From contig NZ_AQQY01000004.1 of assembly GCF_000671395.1 (NCBI RefSeq), forward strand, positions 1-64,000: DNA of 64,000 bases, given 5' to 3'. The DNA comes from Actibacterium atlanticum (GTDB lineage: Bacteria > Pseudomonadota > Alphaproteobacteria > Rhodobacterales > Rhodobacteraceae). The notes below the pieces were generated by a model. It was given only the letters and a program-made list of their open reading frames with translations, searched no databases and was not told where the DNA came from. How positions within the stretch are numbered: position 1 is the first letter of the stretch; every line of letters starts with the position of its first letter. Position numbers and translations under genes: made by a program. Positions 18,457 through 27,370 of this stretch are shown here, piece by piece.

Positions 18457-18750
18457 CTACTCCGCGCCACGCACAGGTGGCAAATACAGAAAGTCAGGCG
18501 CGACCTCGGCGGCCACCCACGCACCGCTTTCATCCTGCCGGAAAAGGCACCCCGCACTATACGCAGCCTCGGCATAGACGGTGAACACCACCTGTTTACC
18601 TGCAGCGGTGGCGCGCTGGCGCGCTGCGTCGGGATCTGCCGACAGCTGCGTGTCCGGTTGTAGGCCCGATATCAGCACATCCGACGCCTCTTCGGCCCCA
18701 CAGCCAAAGTACAGCGTCGCCGGAGGCGCGATATCGGCGGCGATCGTCAC
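18457..18750 (-). CDS. Small KptA/ADP-ribosyl-fold-like protein
   Basis: A 97-residue protein of unclear function. Its order of motifs recalls the C-terminal half of RNA 2'-phosphotransferase KptA/Tpt1: [18 protein letters not shown] stands where KptA has YHGT and a helix, [12 protein letters not shown] follows, then a VVFTVYA strand, and [14 protein letters not shown] resembles the NGVWLT-VPPEYL end. The N-terminal winged domain and the catalytic His and Arg residues are not evident, so it is either degenerate or only fold-related. The GTG start overlaps the pdxJ stop (GTGA), giving tight coupling; acpS follows after 8 bases. Confidence 0.6.
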   Translation of the reverse strand: MTIAADIAPPATLYFGCGAEEASDVLISGLQPDTQLSADPDAARQRATAAGKQVVFTVYAEAAYSAGCLFRQDESGAWVAAEVAPDFLYLPPVRGAE

Positions 18751-19511
18751 GCGCGCGCCTCGTCCATCAGTCGGCGCATCTCGCGGATCGCCGGGTCCAG
18801 CCCCATGAAGATCGCCTCACCGATCAGGTAATGGCCGATGTTCAATTCCATCACCTCGGGGAAAGCCGCAACAGGCTGCACGGTGTCATAGGTCAGCCCA
18901 TGCCCGGCATGCACCTCAAGCCCCAGCTCATGACCATAACGGGCCATCTCGCGCAGGCGCTCCAGCTCGGTGTCGCGCTCTGCGAACGCACCTTCGGCGT
19001 GAAAATCACAATAGGCGCCGGTGTGCAGCTCGATCACCTCGGCCCCGATACGGGCGGCAGCTTCGATCTGGGCGGGATCCGCAGCAATAAAGATCGACAC
19101 CCGGCTCCCGGCCTCGCGCAGGGGGGCAATAAAATGCGCCAGCCGGTTTTCGTCTTTGGCCACTTCCAACCCACCCTCGGTGGTGCGCTCTTCGCGCTTT
19201 TCGGGCACGATGCACACCGCATGCGGCTTGTGGCGCAACGCGATTTTCTGCATCTCATCAGTCGCCGCCATCTCAAAGTTCAGCGGCAGCGTCAGCGTCT
19301 CCATCAGGCGCTCGATATCTTCATCCGAGATGTGGCGGCGATCTTCGCGCAGATGCGCGGTGATCCCATCCGCCCCCGCGGCCTCGGCCAGTTGAGCGGC
19401 GCGGATCGGATCAGGGTAAGCACTGCCGCGCGCATTGCGCACGGTGGCCACGTGGTCAATATTCACACCCAGCCGCAAGCGGCCCAACGGTTCGGTCAGC
19501 ATGTCAGCCAT
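18747..19511 (-). CDS. pdxJ: Pyridoxine 5'-phosphate synthase
   Basis: A 254-residue PdxJ that condenses 3-amino-2-oxopropyl phosphate with 1-deoxyxylulose 5-phosphate to make pyridoxine phosphate. [29 protein letters not shown] and the C-terminal [11 protein letters not shown] and [10 protein letters not shown] blocks are diagnostic. The first ATG is supported by AAGGAAGGA seven bases before it. The small KptA-like gene and acpS are downstream. Confidence 0.95.
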   Translation of the reverse strand: MADMLTEPLGRLRLGVNIDHVATVRNARGSAYPDPIRAAQLAEAAGADGITAHLREDRRHISDEDIERLMETLTLPLNFEMAATDEMQKIALRHKPHAVCIVPEKREERTTEGGLEVAKDENRLAHFIAPLREAGSRVSIFIAADPAQIEAAARIGAEVIELHTGAYCDFHAEGAFAERDTELERLREMARYGHELGLEVHAGHGLTYDTVQPVAAFPEVMELNIGHYLIGEAIFMGLDPAIREMRRLMDEARA

Positions 19512-19532
19512 TCAAGCATCCTTCCTTGCCGC

Positions 19533-20183
19533 TCAGCCCTGTTCATCGGCTTTCTTGCGAGCGGCCTTCTCGCGCAGCTCCTCGAGCTTCTTCTTAATCT
19601 TGCCCGCGCGCCGCTTCTGATAGGCAGCGATCACTGGCACACTGAGGTAGTAACACACCACCCCGGCAATGATACCCGGCACGATGCCGCCCACCAGATA
19701 GGGCAAAAAGACCTCGTCAAAAAACTGCGACAGGCGCGCCCAATCCGCATCGCGATCCGTGAACAACGCGCCGAAGTTTACCAGCAGGTCCTGACCAGCG
19801 CCAAAGAACTTGTCGACCAAAGAGTCGTCCACCTCGTCTTCAAACTCGGTCCCCCGCAGAAAGTGACCCACTTTCAACGACACCACACCAATGGGGATAT
19901 AAGTCAGCGGATTGCCAAAAAACGTGCCCGCCAAAGAGGCCAGCATATTGCCGTTCATGACCCGCGCGATCAGCGCCGCGATGACGAAATGCAGGCCGTA
20001 AAACGGGGTAAATGCTGTGAATACGCCGGCAAAAATCCCGCGCGCGATCCGTTCAGGGCTGTCGGGCAAACGCCGCACCCGATGGCGCATATAGTAAAAC
20101 GCCCGCTGCCAACCGCCGCGAGGATAGATGAACTCCAGTACGATCTGAATCCAGGAGCGTTTATCGCGGCGCTTGAAAACCAA
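19533..20183 (-). CDS. DUF2062 domain membrane protein
   Basis: A 216-residue inner-membrane protein with a DUF2062 domain. The block ARGIFAGVFTAFTPFYGLHFVIA marks the family, and two further hydrophobic stretches follow before a Lys/Glu-rich C-terminal tail. The start is TTG, 8 bases after AGAAGGA; no ATG fits. It lies 21 bases after rsh on the same transcript. Function unknown. Confidence 0.8.
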   Translation of the reverse strand: MVFKRRDKRSWIQIVLEFIYPRGGWQRAFYYMRHRVRRLPDSPERIARGIFAGVFTAFTPFYGLHFVIAALIARVMNGNMLASLAGTFFGNPLTYIPIGVVSLKVGHFLRGTEFEDEVDDSLVDKFFGAGQDLLVNFGALFTDRDADWARLSQFFDEVFLPYLVGGIVPGIIAGVVCYYLSVPVIAAYQKRRAGKIKKKLEELREKAARKKADEQG

Positions 20184-20204
20184 GCCGGGGTTCCTTCTGG
20201 CGGG

Positions 20205-22334
20205 TCAGGGCTTGCGCGTGGCATCCCTGAAACGGTCTATTTCGGCAACATCATTTTCGGCTTCAAGCGCCGTCATGACAGTATGGAGATGTTCCGCATC
20301 GCGCAGTTCGACATCTATCAACAACCGATAGAAATCAGGCTTGCGGTCTGCGAAATGCATGTCTGCAATATTGGCCTTCTGCTCTCCGATCAAGGTGCAT
20401 ATCCGGCCCAAAACACCCGCGTCGTTTCGGATGGTCACATTCAGGGTTACCGTGTTCACCGCAGGGTGCGTGCCCGAGTGCCAATGCAGATCAACCCAAC
20501 GTTCGGGCTGATCTTCAAATTCTTCCAGCGCGGGGCAATCAATTGCGTGCACAATCACACCCTGGCCACGGTGGGTGATGCCGATGATGCGTTCTCCGGG
20601 GACCGGCTGACAGCACGGCGCGCGCGAGACTTGCTGATCAGGGGTCAGGCCGACAACCGCACGATCCGCATCAATTTCATCCGACGTGTCGTGCACCATG
20701 TCAGGATAGACGGCCTCCAGCACATCCTGACTGCGCAACTCGGCACTGCCAAGGCGCGCCAGAACCTCTTCGGCGTCATCCAGTGCCAGCCCCTTGGCCG
20801 CCGTGCGCAGCGCTTTTTCGGTGGCTTTCTTCCCGACGTTTTCAAAAGAAACCCGGGCCAGTTCGCGCCCCAGTTTAATGTAACGTTCGCGGTCATCCTC
20901 GCGCAGCGAACGCCGGATCGCTGCCTTGGCACGCCCCGTAACCACAATGTCCAACCACGTGGCCTGCGGGCGTTGCCCTTCGGCGGTGATAATCACCACG
21001 GACTGCCCGTTCTTAAGCCGGGTCCACAGCGGCACCCGGATGTTGTCCACCTTGGCGCTGACGCAGCTGTCACCGATCCTTGTGTGGATCGCATAGGCAT
21101 AGTCCAGCGGCGTTGCCCCTTTGGGCAGTTTCACCACATCACCCTTGGGCGAGAAGCAAAACACCTGATCCGAGTACATCTCTAGTTTGACGTTCTCAAA
21201 GAACTCTTCGTGGTCATCCGCGTTGGCAAACCGTTCGTTAAGCGCCGCCAGCCACTTGGCCGGGTCCACTGCAAACGGGTTCGCCGCGCGCACACCATCG
21301 CGATACGACCAATGCGCCGCCACACCCGATTCCGCCACCTCGTGCATCTGCCAGGTACGGATCTGAATCTCGACCCGCTTGCCGTCGCGCCCCGACACGG
21401 TGGTGTGGATCGAGCGATAGCCGTTCGACTTGGGCTGGCTGATGTAATCCTTGAACCGCCCGGGCACCGCGCGCCAGCGGTGGTGGATCGCACCCAGCAC
21501 CTGATAGCAATCCGCATCCCTGCGCGTGATCACCCGAAAGCCATAGATGTCAGACAGGCGCGAAAACCCCTGGTTCTTTTCCTTCATCTTGCGCCAGATC
21601 GCATAAGGACGTTTGGCGCGACCAAAAACATCGGCCTCTATCCCGGCTTCAGACAGGGCCTGTTCAATGTCACTGGTGATCTTCTGAACAACATCCCCGG
21701 TTTCTTTCTGCAGAGTCAGAAAGCGCCGCATGATCGAGCTGCGCCCCTCGGGGTTCAGCACGCTAAAGGACAAATCCTCCAGCTCTTCACGCATCCACTG
21801 CATCCCCATGCGGCCTGCGAGGGGCGCATAGATATCCATGGTCTCATGCGCCTTTTGTGCCTGCTTTTCGGGGCGCATGGATTTGATCGTGCGCATGTTG
21901 TGCAAACGGTCAGCCAGCTTGACCAACAGCACCCGCAAGTCCTTGGACATGGCCATGAACAGCTTACGGAAGTTTTCAGCCTGCTTGGTCTCGGAGGATG
22001 ACAATTGCAGGTTGGTCAGCTTGGTGACGCCATTGACCAGTTCAGCAATATCTTCGCCAAACATCTCGGCCACTTCGCCGTAGGTCGATTTTGTGTCTTC
22101 GATGGTGTCGTGCAACAGCGCGGTGACGATGGTGGCATCGTCCAGCCGCATCTCTGTCAGGATCGCCGCAACGGCCACGGGATGCGTGAAATAGGGCTCG
22201 CCCGACTTGCGGAACTGCCCTTCGTGCATCCTCTCGCCATAGGCATACGCCCGGCGGATCAGGTCTTCGTTGGTATGCGGATTGTAAACAAGGACCAGCT
22301 CGATCAGGTCTTCGACGTCGATCTGCTGTTGCAT
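20205..22334 (-). CDS. rsh: Bifunctional (p)ppGpp synthetase/hydrolase Rsh
   Basis: A 709-residue RelA/SpoT homologue. The N-terminal HD hydrolase has HPVAVAAIL and LLHDTIEDT. The synthetase domain has IYGFRVITRRDADCY and EIQIRTWQMHE. TGS (YAYAIHTRIGDSCVSAKV) and a C-terminal ACT domain follow. The hydrolase metal ligands look intact, so both activities are expected, as for the single Rsh of alphaproteobacteria. It is next to rpoZ, as spoT is in E. coli. Confidence 0.95.
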   Translation of the reverse strand: MQQQIDVEDLIELVLVYNPHTNEDLIRRAYAYGERMHEGQFRKSGEPYFTHPVAVAAILTEMRLDDATIVTALLHDTIEDTKSTYGEVAEMFGEDIAELVNGVTKLTNLQLSSSETKQAENFRKLFMAMSKDLRVLLVKLADRLHNMRTIKSMRPEKQAQKAHETMDIYAPLAGRMGMQWMREELEDLSFSVLNPEGRSSIMRRFLTLQKETGDVVQKITSDIEQALSEAGIEADVFGRAKRPYAIWRKMKEKNQGFSRLSDIYGFRVITRRDADCYQVLGAIHHRWRAVPGRFKDYISQPKSNGYRSIHTTVSGRDGKRVEIQIRTWQMHEVAESGVAAHWSYRDGVRAANPFAVDPAKWLAALNERFANADDHEEFFENVKLEMYSDQVFCFSPKGDVVKLPKGATPLDYAYAIHTRIGDSCVSAKVDNIRVPLWTRLKNGQSVVIITAEGQRPQATWLDIVVTGRAKAAIRRSLREDDRERYIKLGRELARVSFENVGKKATEKALRTAAKGLALDDAEEVLARLGSAELRSQDVLEAVYPDMVHDTSDEIDADRAVVGLTPDQQVSRAPCCQPVPGERIIGITHRGQGVIVHAIDCPALEEFEDQPERWVDLHWHSGTHPAVNTVTLNVTIRNDAGVLGRICTLIGEQKANIADMHFADRKPDFYRLLIDVELRDAEHLHTVMTALEAENDVAEIDRFRDATRKP

Positions 22335-22365
22335 TTGGTCCTTGTCCGGGTGGCGGGGGCCGAAA

Positions 22366-22728
22366 TTACTTCTGGCCCTGAGCTTCCATCAGCGCGCGCA
22401 GCAGTTTTTCTTCGGACATGTCGTCCTCGGCCGGCTTGTCAGCCGCCTCTGCACCACCGCCCATCAACAGCGCCATCGAATCTTCTTCGGGCTCGTCGAC
22501 TTCGATCTGGGTCTGGTTGCTTTCGATCATACGCTCGCGCAACTCGTCAGCCGATTGGGTCTCTTCAGCGATCTCGCGCAGCGACACAACGGGGTTCTTA
22601 TCGTTGTCGCGGTCCACCGTCAGGGCACCACCAGCAGAAATCTCGCGCGCACGATGTGCGGCCAGCATTACCAGCTCGAACCGGTTGGGAACTTTATCAA
22701 CGCAATCTTCGACCGTCACGCGGGCCAT
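22366..22728 (-). CDS. rpoZ: RNA polymerase omega subunit
   Basis: A 120-residue omega subunit. [22 protein letters not shown] and the following AAHRAREIS are the conserved core; an acidic tail of about 50 residues extends it. I use the ATG of MARVTV rather than an ATG four codons upstream. A good sigma-70 promoter lies about 40 bases before it. In E. coli the omega subunit contributes to ppGpp binding by RNA polymerase, which fits its position before rsh. Confidence 0.94.
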   Translation of the reverse strand: MARVTVEDCVDKVPNRFELVMLAAHRAREISAGGALTVDRDNDKNPVVSLREIAEETQSADELRERMIESNQTQIEVDEPEEDSMALLMGGGAEAADKPAEDDMSEEKLLRALMEAQGQK

Positions 22729-22765
22729 GGAAAACTCCAATCCAGAAATGGGAAGTTGAAACGCC

Positions 22766-22794
22766 TATCTATTGAGTCGCCATGGCGTTGACAA
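22766..22794 (-). promoter_or_regulatory. Likely sigma-70 promoter of rpoZ-rsh
   Basis: On the minus strand TTGTCA (22789-22794) and TAGATA (22766-22771) are separated by exactly 17 bases. Transcription would begin near 22759, about 30 bases before the rpoZ start. Confidence 0.55.
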
Positions 22795-23158
22795 GAGCAG
22801 AATACTCAGATCCCCGCCCGACATCGCGCCAAAGCGCCTTTTTAGCAGCGAAACCCCGTTTCCCCGCCCTAAAACGCTTTGGTCGGTCAAATTCCGGTTT
22901 GCTTAACTGATTCGAAATTGTTGCCCGGTCTCATAGGCGCGGATCGGGCGTGCCACCGCTTGGGTTGAATGACGTTGCGTAAGAAAGCCGTGTAACTTGT
23001 CTAAATGTATCAGTTTCGTGACGCGGTGTGAAATCGCGACCCTTGCGACAATCCCATTGTTCGCGCTATCCCAAAGGGCACGTTCCGCAAATAAATTCAA
23101 GTCCGCTACCACTCACCACTCACGGCGACAGCGGAGCGCATTGCTGAAAGGATATTAG
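22795..23158. other. Long gene-free region before the NYN gene
   Basis: About 360 bases with no convincing gene. A 69-codon frame on the minus strand (22903-23112) lacks a ribosome site and recognisable motifs. Small hairpins such as GCCCG-CGGGC near 22922-22948 and a GCGC-CAAA-GCGC-CTTTTT element near 22830-22848 are visible. It may hold a long leader or an unrecognised small RNA; nothing can be assigned. Confidence 0.4.
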
Positions 23159-23734
23159 ATGTTCTACCGAGACGAACGGCTGGCGCTGTTCATTGACGGC
23201 TCCAATCTTTACGCCGCTGCCAAGGCCCTTGGCTTTGACATCGACTACAAGCTTTTGCGTCAGGAATTCATGCGCCGCGGCAAGCTTCTGCGCGCCTTTT
23301 ACTATACCGCGCTTCTGGAAAACGATGACTATTCCCCCATCCGTCCGCTGGTGGACTGGCTGCATTACAACGGCTTCACCATGGTGACGAAACCGGCCAA
23401 GGAATACACCGATTCCCAAGGCCGCCGGAAAGTCAAAGGCAACATGGATATCGAACTGACCGTCGATGCCATGGAACTGGCGCCGCATGTTGATCATATC
23501 GTACTGTTCTCTGGCGACGGCGATTTCCGTCCGCTGGTCGAAAGCCTGCAACGCAACGGCGTGCGCGTATCGGTTGTTTCCACCATTCGCAGCCAGCCGC
23601 CAATGATCGCCGATGAATTGCGCCGTCAGGCCGATAATTTCATCGAGCTTTACGAACTCAAAGACGTCATCGGCCGTCCCCCGCGTGAACCACGTGAAGA
23701 CGAACCGATGCAGTTCGAGACCAACGAACAATAA
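23159..23734 (+). CDS. NYN (LabA/DUF88) domain protein
   Basis: A 191-residue NYN-domain protein, a PIN-like fold predicted to be a ribonuclease. The acidic residues are in LALFIDGSNLYAAAK (residues 8-22), DIELTVDAME and VLFSGDGDFRPLVE. AAAGGA precedes the ATG by 6 bases. It is a single-gene unit with a strong terminator. Its RNA target is unknown; the family occurs widely in Rhodobacterales. Confidence 0.85.
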   Translation: MFYRDERLALFIDGSNLYAAAKALGFDIDYKLLRQEFMRRGKLLRAFYYTALLENDDYSPIRPLVDWLHYNGFTMVTKPAKEYTDSQGRRKVKGNMDIELTVDAMELAPHVDHIVLFSGDGDFRPLVESLQRNGVRVSVVSTIRSQPPMIADELRRQADNFIELYELKDVIGRPPREPREDEPMQFETNEQ

Positions 23735-23738
23735 ACTC

Positions 23739-23765
23739 AAAACCGGGGCCCGCGCCCCGGTTTTT
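23739..23765 (+). terminator. Terminator of the NYN gene
   Basis: A perfect 11-bp stem (23739-23749 with 23754-23764), loop CCGC, and a T-run begin 5 bases after the stop codon. Confidence 0.88.
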
Positions 23766-23831
23766 CATTTTAACAGGTGAACGCGGCAGGGGTTCATGCC
23801 ACCTTGGGTTCACACACCCGGAGGCGCTCCA

Positions 23832-24446
23832 ATGATTTCAGCACAGTTCCTGATCACCGCCTTTTTCGTTGTTCTGATCCCCGGAACAGGGGTGATCTAT
23901 ACCTTGGCCATCGCCCTGGGACGCGGACGCCGCGCCGCCAGTTTTGCTGCTCTGGGCTGCACCTTTGGCATTGTACCGCACCTTGCCGCCGCCATTCTCG
24001 GCCTCGCCGCAATCCTGCATTCCAGTGCCCTCTTGTTTCAGATCGTCAAATTTGCGGGCGTCGCCTATCTGCTCTATCTGGCGTGGCAATCCCTGCGGTC
24101 GGGCGGGGCGCTCAGCCTCGACAACACGCCCACGACGGATCAGGGCTGGCGCATCGCCCGGCGCGGCGCGTTGATCAACATCCTCAACCCCAAGCTGTCG
24201 CTGTTCTTCATGGCGTTGCTTCCGCCCTTTTTGTCGGGCAACCCCACTTCTGCGCAGGCCGAAATGATCCTGCTGGGCGGGGTCTTCATGATGATGACCT
24301 TTGTGATCTTTATGATCTATGGCGTGTTTGCCGCCGCGGCCCGTCGCTGGATTTTGGAATCTGAACGCGCGATGGCATGGCTCAATCGCAGCTTTGCCGC
24401 ACTCTTTGCCGCCCTGGCCGCCCGCCTTGCGATGGAGCGCGCCTAA
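23832..24446 (+). CDS. LysE-family amino acid exporter
   Basis: A 204-residue LysE/RhtB-type translocator. The N-terminal block [20 protein letters not shown] and the [19 protein letters not shown] motif are diagnostic, with about six hydrophobic helices. The start at 23832 follows GGAGG. Such proteins export amino acids or derivatives; the substrate cannot be predicted. rnhA starts 77 bases after its stop. Confidence 0.85.
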   Translation: MISAQFLITAFFVVLIPGTGVIYTLAIALGRGRRAASFAALGCTFGIVPHLAAAILGLAAILHSSALLFQIVKFAGVAYLLYLAWQSLRSGGALSLDNTPTTDQGWRIARRGALINILNPKLSLFFMALLPPFLSGNPTSAQAEMILLGGVFMMMTFVIFMIYGVFAAAARRWILESERAMAWLNRSFAALFAALAARLAMERA

Positions 24447-24523
24447 AGCCAGCCTTGCCCAATCGCGCCTTCCCCGCTACGACCAGCGCCCACAGCTTCT
24501 GGCGCAGACAAGGTACAACCGCG

Positions 24524-24976
24524 ATGCCCGACTATTATGCCTTCACCGACGGAGCCTGCTCCGGCAATCCCGGCCCCGGTGGCTGGGGCGTTTTGCTGCA
24601 AGCCCGCGAGGGCGAGGCCGTGCTCAAGGAACGCACGCTGAACGGTGGTGCGCCCGACACCACCAACAACCAGATGGAACTTATGGCTGCGATCAGCGCG
24701 CTTGAAACGCTGGGCCGCGCCACCGCGATCACCGTGGTCACCGACAGCGCCTATGTCAAAAACGGCATCACCCAGTGGATTCACGGCTGGAAGCGCAAAG
24801 GCTGGAAAGCCTCGGGCAATAAGCCGGTCAAGAACGTCGATCTGTGGAAACGGTTGGATGCGGCACAAGCCCGCCATCAGGTGACGTGGAAATGGGTCAA
24901 AGGCCATGCCGGACACCCCGAAAATGAACGCGCCGATGAACTGGCCCGCGCCGGGATGGCGCCGTTCAAGCCATGA
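24524..24976 (+). CDS. rnhA: Ribonuclease HI
   Basis: A 150-residue RNase HI that cuts the RNA of RNA-DNA hybrids. The catalytic acids are in [18 protein letters not shown] (Asp9), [13 protein letters not shown] (Glu), VVTDSAYV (Asp) and [12 protein letters not shown] use the ATG at 24524 because homologues begin just before the first catalytic strand. The stop overlaps the start of the TRIC-like gene. Confidence 0.95.
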   Translation: MPDYYAFTDGACSGNPGPGGWGVLLQAREGEAVLKERTLNGGAPDTTNNQMELMAAISALETLGRATAITVVTDSAYVKNGITQWIHGWKRKGWKASGNKPVKNVDLWKRLDAAQARHQVTWKWVKGHAGHPENERADELARAGMAPFKP

Positions 24977-25593
24977 GCATCACCTCGACACTGGATCTGG
25001 CAGCGGTGCTGATCTTCGCCCTTTCTGGCGGGCTCGCCGCCAGCCGGGCGCAGCTGGATATCGTCGGTTTCGTCTTTATCGCCTGTCTGACGGCTGTCGG
25101 GGGCGGCACCTTGCGTGACTTGCTGCTGGGGCGCGATCCGGTGTTCTGGGTACAGCAACCCGAATACATCCTGATCGCAACCGGGGCGGCCATCGTGGTG
25201 TTCTTTACAGCGCATCTGCTGGAAAGCCGTTACAACACCCTGCGCTGGCTGGATGCCTGCGCCCTCGCTGTCGCGGTATCGGCGGGCACAGGGGTCGCCC
25301 TTTCAGTCTCCGCCCCGGCCGTGATTGTCGTCACCATGGGCGTTGCAACGGCGTGCTTTGGCGGCTTGATGCGGGATGTGGTGTGCAACGAAGTGCCTCT
25401 GATCCTGAAACCCGGAGAGCTTTACGCCACCGCCGCTTTCGCCGGATCTCTGACCGCATTGCTGGTGCTATGGCTGGCCGTGCCAACCTTCATCGCGTTG
25501 CTGGCCGGCGCCGCAGTTACGTTCCTTTTGCGTGCAGGCAGCATGGTATTTGGATGGCAACTACCCGCCTATAAATCGCGACCGCCACGCTGA
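24973..25593 (+). CDS. TRIC/UPF0126 membrane channel protein
   Basis: A 206-residue membrane protein of the UPF0126/TRIC family with an internal duplication. The two family signatures [14 protein letters not shown] (first half) and [14 protein letters not shown] (second half) are seen, with about seven helices. Prokaryotic TRIC proteins form homotrimeric monovalent-cation channels. The ATG overlaps the rnhA stop, and its own stop is one base from the fmt stop on the other strand. Confidence 0.85.
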   Translation: MSITSTLDLAAVLIFALSGGLAASRAQLDIVGFVFIACLTAVGGGTLRDLLLGRDPVFWVQQPEYILIATGAAIVVFFTAHLLESRYNTLRWLDACALAVAVSAGTGVALSVSAPAVIVVTMGVATACFGGLMRDVVCNEVPLILKPGELYATAAFAGSLTALLVLWLAVPTFIALLAGAAVTFLLRAGSMVFGWQLPAYKSRPPR

Positions 25594-25594
25594 A

Positions 25595-26494
25595 CTATTG
25601 CACCTGTTCCGGCATCTCCATGCCGCGCAGAAACTCTTCGGATTCCATTGCGCGTTTGCCCGGCCGTTGCGCCTTTAGCACCGCCACCGCGCCATCGCCA
25701 CAGGCGATGGTCAGGTCGCCCAACACCGCCCCCGGCGCGCCCGTACCCTCGACAAGACGCGAAGCCAGAAGCTTGACCCGAACGCCGTTCATTTCACACC
25801 ACGCCCCCGGAAACGGCGACAGGCCGCGAATTTTGCGATCCACCTCAGCCGCCGGGGCGGACCAATCCACCCGCGCCTCGGCTTTGTCGATCTTATGGGC
25901 ATAGGTCACGCCCTCTTCGGGCTGCACCTCGGGAGTTAGCTCTGGCAAACGCGCCAGCGCCTCAACGATCAGCGCCGCTCCCATAACCGACAACCGGTCA
26001 TGCAACCCGGCAGTGGTTTCCTCGACCCCAATCGGTGTGGTCTGGCGCAACAAGACCGGCCCCGTGTCCAGCCCGGCCTCCATCTGCATGATGCAAATCC
26101 CGGTTTCCGCGTCCCCCGCCATAATCGCCCGATGGATCGGCGCCGCCCCGCGCCAGCGCGGCAGCAAAGAGGCGTGAATGTTCAGGCAGCCATGCCTTGG
26201 CGCATCCAAAATCGCCTGCGGCAGGATCAACCCATAGGCCACCACCACCGCGATGTCGGCCTGCAGATCAGCCAGCGCTTGCTGCGCGTCAGCGCCTTTC
26301 AGAGAGACCGGATGCCGTACCTTCAACCCCAGCGCTTCGGCGCGCGCATGCACGGGTGTGGGGCGGTCCTTTTTGCCCCGTCCCGCCGGGCGCGGCGGCT
26401 GGCAGTACACGGCGGCAATATCGTGCCCGGCCTCGACCAAGGCGTCCAGCACCGGCACGGAAAAATCGGGTGTTCCCATAAAGATGATACGCAT
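25595..26494 (-). CDS. fmt: Methionyl-tRNA formyltransferase
   Basis: A 299-residue Fmt that formylates initiator Met-tRNA with 10-formyltetrahydrofolate. [19 protein letters not shown] opens it. [21 protein letters not shown] contains the catalytic Asn/His, and [19 protein letters not shown] holds the Asp. The C-terminal tRNA-binding domain follows. In many bacteria def sits beside fmt; here def lies about 1.3 kb away, separated by the ArsR/DUF6428 pair. Confidence 0.95.
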   Translation of the reverse strand: MRIIFMGTPDFSVPVLDALVEAGHDIAAVYCQPPRPAGRGKKDRPTPVHARAEALGLKVRHPVSLKGADAQQALADLQADIAVVVAYGLILPQAILDAPRHGCLNIHASLLPRWRGAAPIHRAIMAGDAETGICIMQMEAGLDTGPVLLRQTTPIGVEETTAGLHDRLSVMGAALIVEALARLPELTPEVQPEEGVTYAHKIDKAEARVDWSAPAAEVDRKIRGLSPFPGAWCEMNGVRVKLLASRLVEGTGAPGAVLGDLTIACGDGAVAVLKAQRPGKRAMESEEFLRGMEMPEQVQ

Positions 26495-26515
26495 TGGCGG
26501 GCCTCCTGCGCTTGG

Positions 26516-26857
26516 CTATACGCCGCCTTCCCCGTCGCAGCAACCGGGCTGACAACAGGCCAGCACCTGCGCGTTGCCGCCACAGCAATCCTGCACCAGA
26601 TAGCCCACCATGGCGCCCACCTTGGCGAAATCCACCCGATAGATGATCCGCCGCGACTGGCGTTGTGAGGTGATCAACCCCGCCTGCGCCAAAGCGTTCA
26701 GGTGAAACGAGTTGCGCGACGAGCTGGACCCGACCGCTTCGCCGATCTCACCCGCAGGCGCGCCCGCTGGCCCGGCCTTCACCAAATAGCGCAGCATCCG
26801 CAGCCGCGTTTCCTGTGACAACGCCGAAAGCGCGCCGATGACTTGACTCTCATCCAT
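26516..26857 (-). CDS. ArsR-family regulator with cysteine-rich tail
   Basis: A 113-residue winged-helix repressor of the ArsR/SmtB family. The recognition region is SSSSRNSFHLNALAQAGLITSQRQ. Six Cys near the C-terminus come as three pairs (91-92, 101-102, 106-107), a likely metalloid or metal sensor site. The ATG has no Shine-Dalgarno sequence and begins 3 bases from a palindrome, so the mRNA may be leaderless. It is divergent from the DUF6428 gene, which it probably controls along with itself. Confidence 0.82.
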   Translation of the reverse strand: MDESQVIGALSALSQETRLRMLRYLVKAGPAGAPAGEIGEAVGSSSSRNSFHLNALAQAGLITSQRQSRRIIYRVDFAKVGAMVGYLVQDCCGGNAQVLACCQPGCCDGEGGV

Positions 26858-26860
26858 TAT

Positions 26861-26882
26861 TCAATAACTCTTGATATATTGA
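26861..26882. promoter_or_regulatory. Operator-like palindrome between arsR and DUF6428 gene
   Basis: A 22-base interrupted palindrome with arms TCAATA and TATTGA and a further inner TC/GA match. The AT-rich arms and spacing resemble ArsR-family operators. It lies 3 bases before the arsR start and 20 before the DUF6428 start and includes a TATATT that could be a -10 box. Binding is inferred. Confidence 0.6.
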
Positions 26883-26902
26883 GATTAACTCGAGGCTACA
26901 CC

Positions 26903-27370
26903 ATGACCCATGCTCCCGCAACTCTGGCGCAGCTCTTGCCGCTGCTCGAACAAGCCGCCGCCGATACGCCCGTGATCTTTGCCACTGACAGCGCCCGGAT
27001 CGGGCCGGGATATCACGTGACGGAACTGAAACTGGCGCAGATCAATTCCATTGACTGCGGCGGAAACCTGAACACATGGGTTGAGACCCAGCTGCAATTG
27101 CTGGACGGTGCTGACGGCGCCTATCTGCAAGCCGGTAAGGTGGCCTCGATTCTGCGCCGCTCGGCCCAGACGATCGCGGGCCTGTCTGACGCCCCGCTTT
27201 GGGTGGAAATGGCGCCGCGCAACCAAGGCCTGTCGCGCTATCGTATTGGCGCGGTGCAAGATACCGGCGGTGCATTCAAGGTCACACTGACCCACGATCA
27301 GGCGCAGTGCAAACCGGCGGTCAGCCTTGGCTGCTGTGGCACACAAGCGATGGAAAGCTACTGCGCTTAG
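26903..27370 (+). CDS. DUF6428 family protein
   Basis: A 155-residue protein I place in DUF6428, function unknown. It has a conserved-looking HVTELKLAQINSIDCGG stretch and a Cys-bearing end (Cys in QAQCKP, a CC pair, and a Cys next to last). The start is the ATG after GAGG at 26903. It pairs with a divergent ArsR regulator, so a role in metal or metalloid response is plausible. Its TAG overlaps the stop codon of the convergent deformylase-like gene. Confidence 0.7.
   Translation: MTHAPATLAQLLPLLEQAAADTPVIFATDSARIGPGYHVTELKLAQINSIDCGGNLNTWVETQLQLLDGADGAYLQAGKVASILRRSAQTIAGLSDAPLWVEMAPRNQGLSRYRIGAVQDTGGAFKVTLTHDQAQCKPAVSLGCCGTQAMESYCA

Noticed and set aside
18831-21185. A 784-codon open frame on the plus strand
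   Set aside because: It lies opposite pdxJ, the DUF2062 gene and rsh, which are certain. Its translation is rich in His, Arg and Gln and has no motif, as expected for an antisense frame in GC-rich DNA.
22903-23112. A 69-codon minus-strand frame between rpoZ and the NYN gene
   Set aside because: No ribosome site, no recognisable motif and low-complexity residue use. I left it as unassigned intergenic DNA.
22795-23158. 6S RNA or another known small RNA
   Set aside because: I could not find the long closing stem or the promoter-like bubble of 6S RNA, and no tRNA-type TTCGA arm is present.
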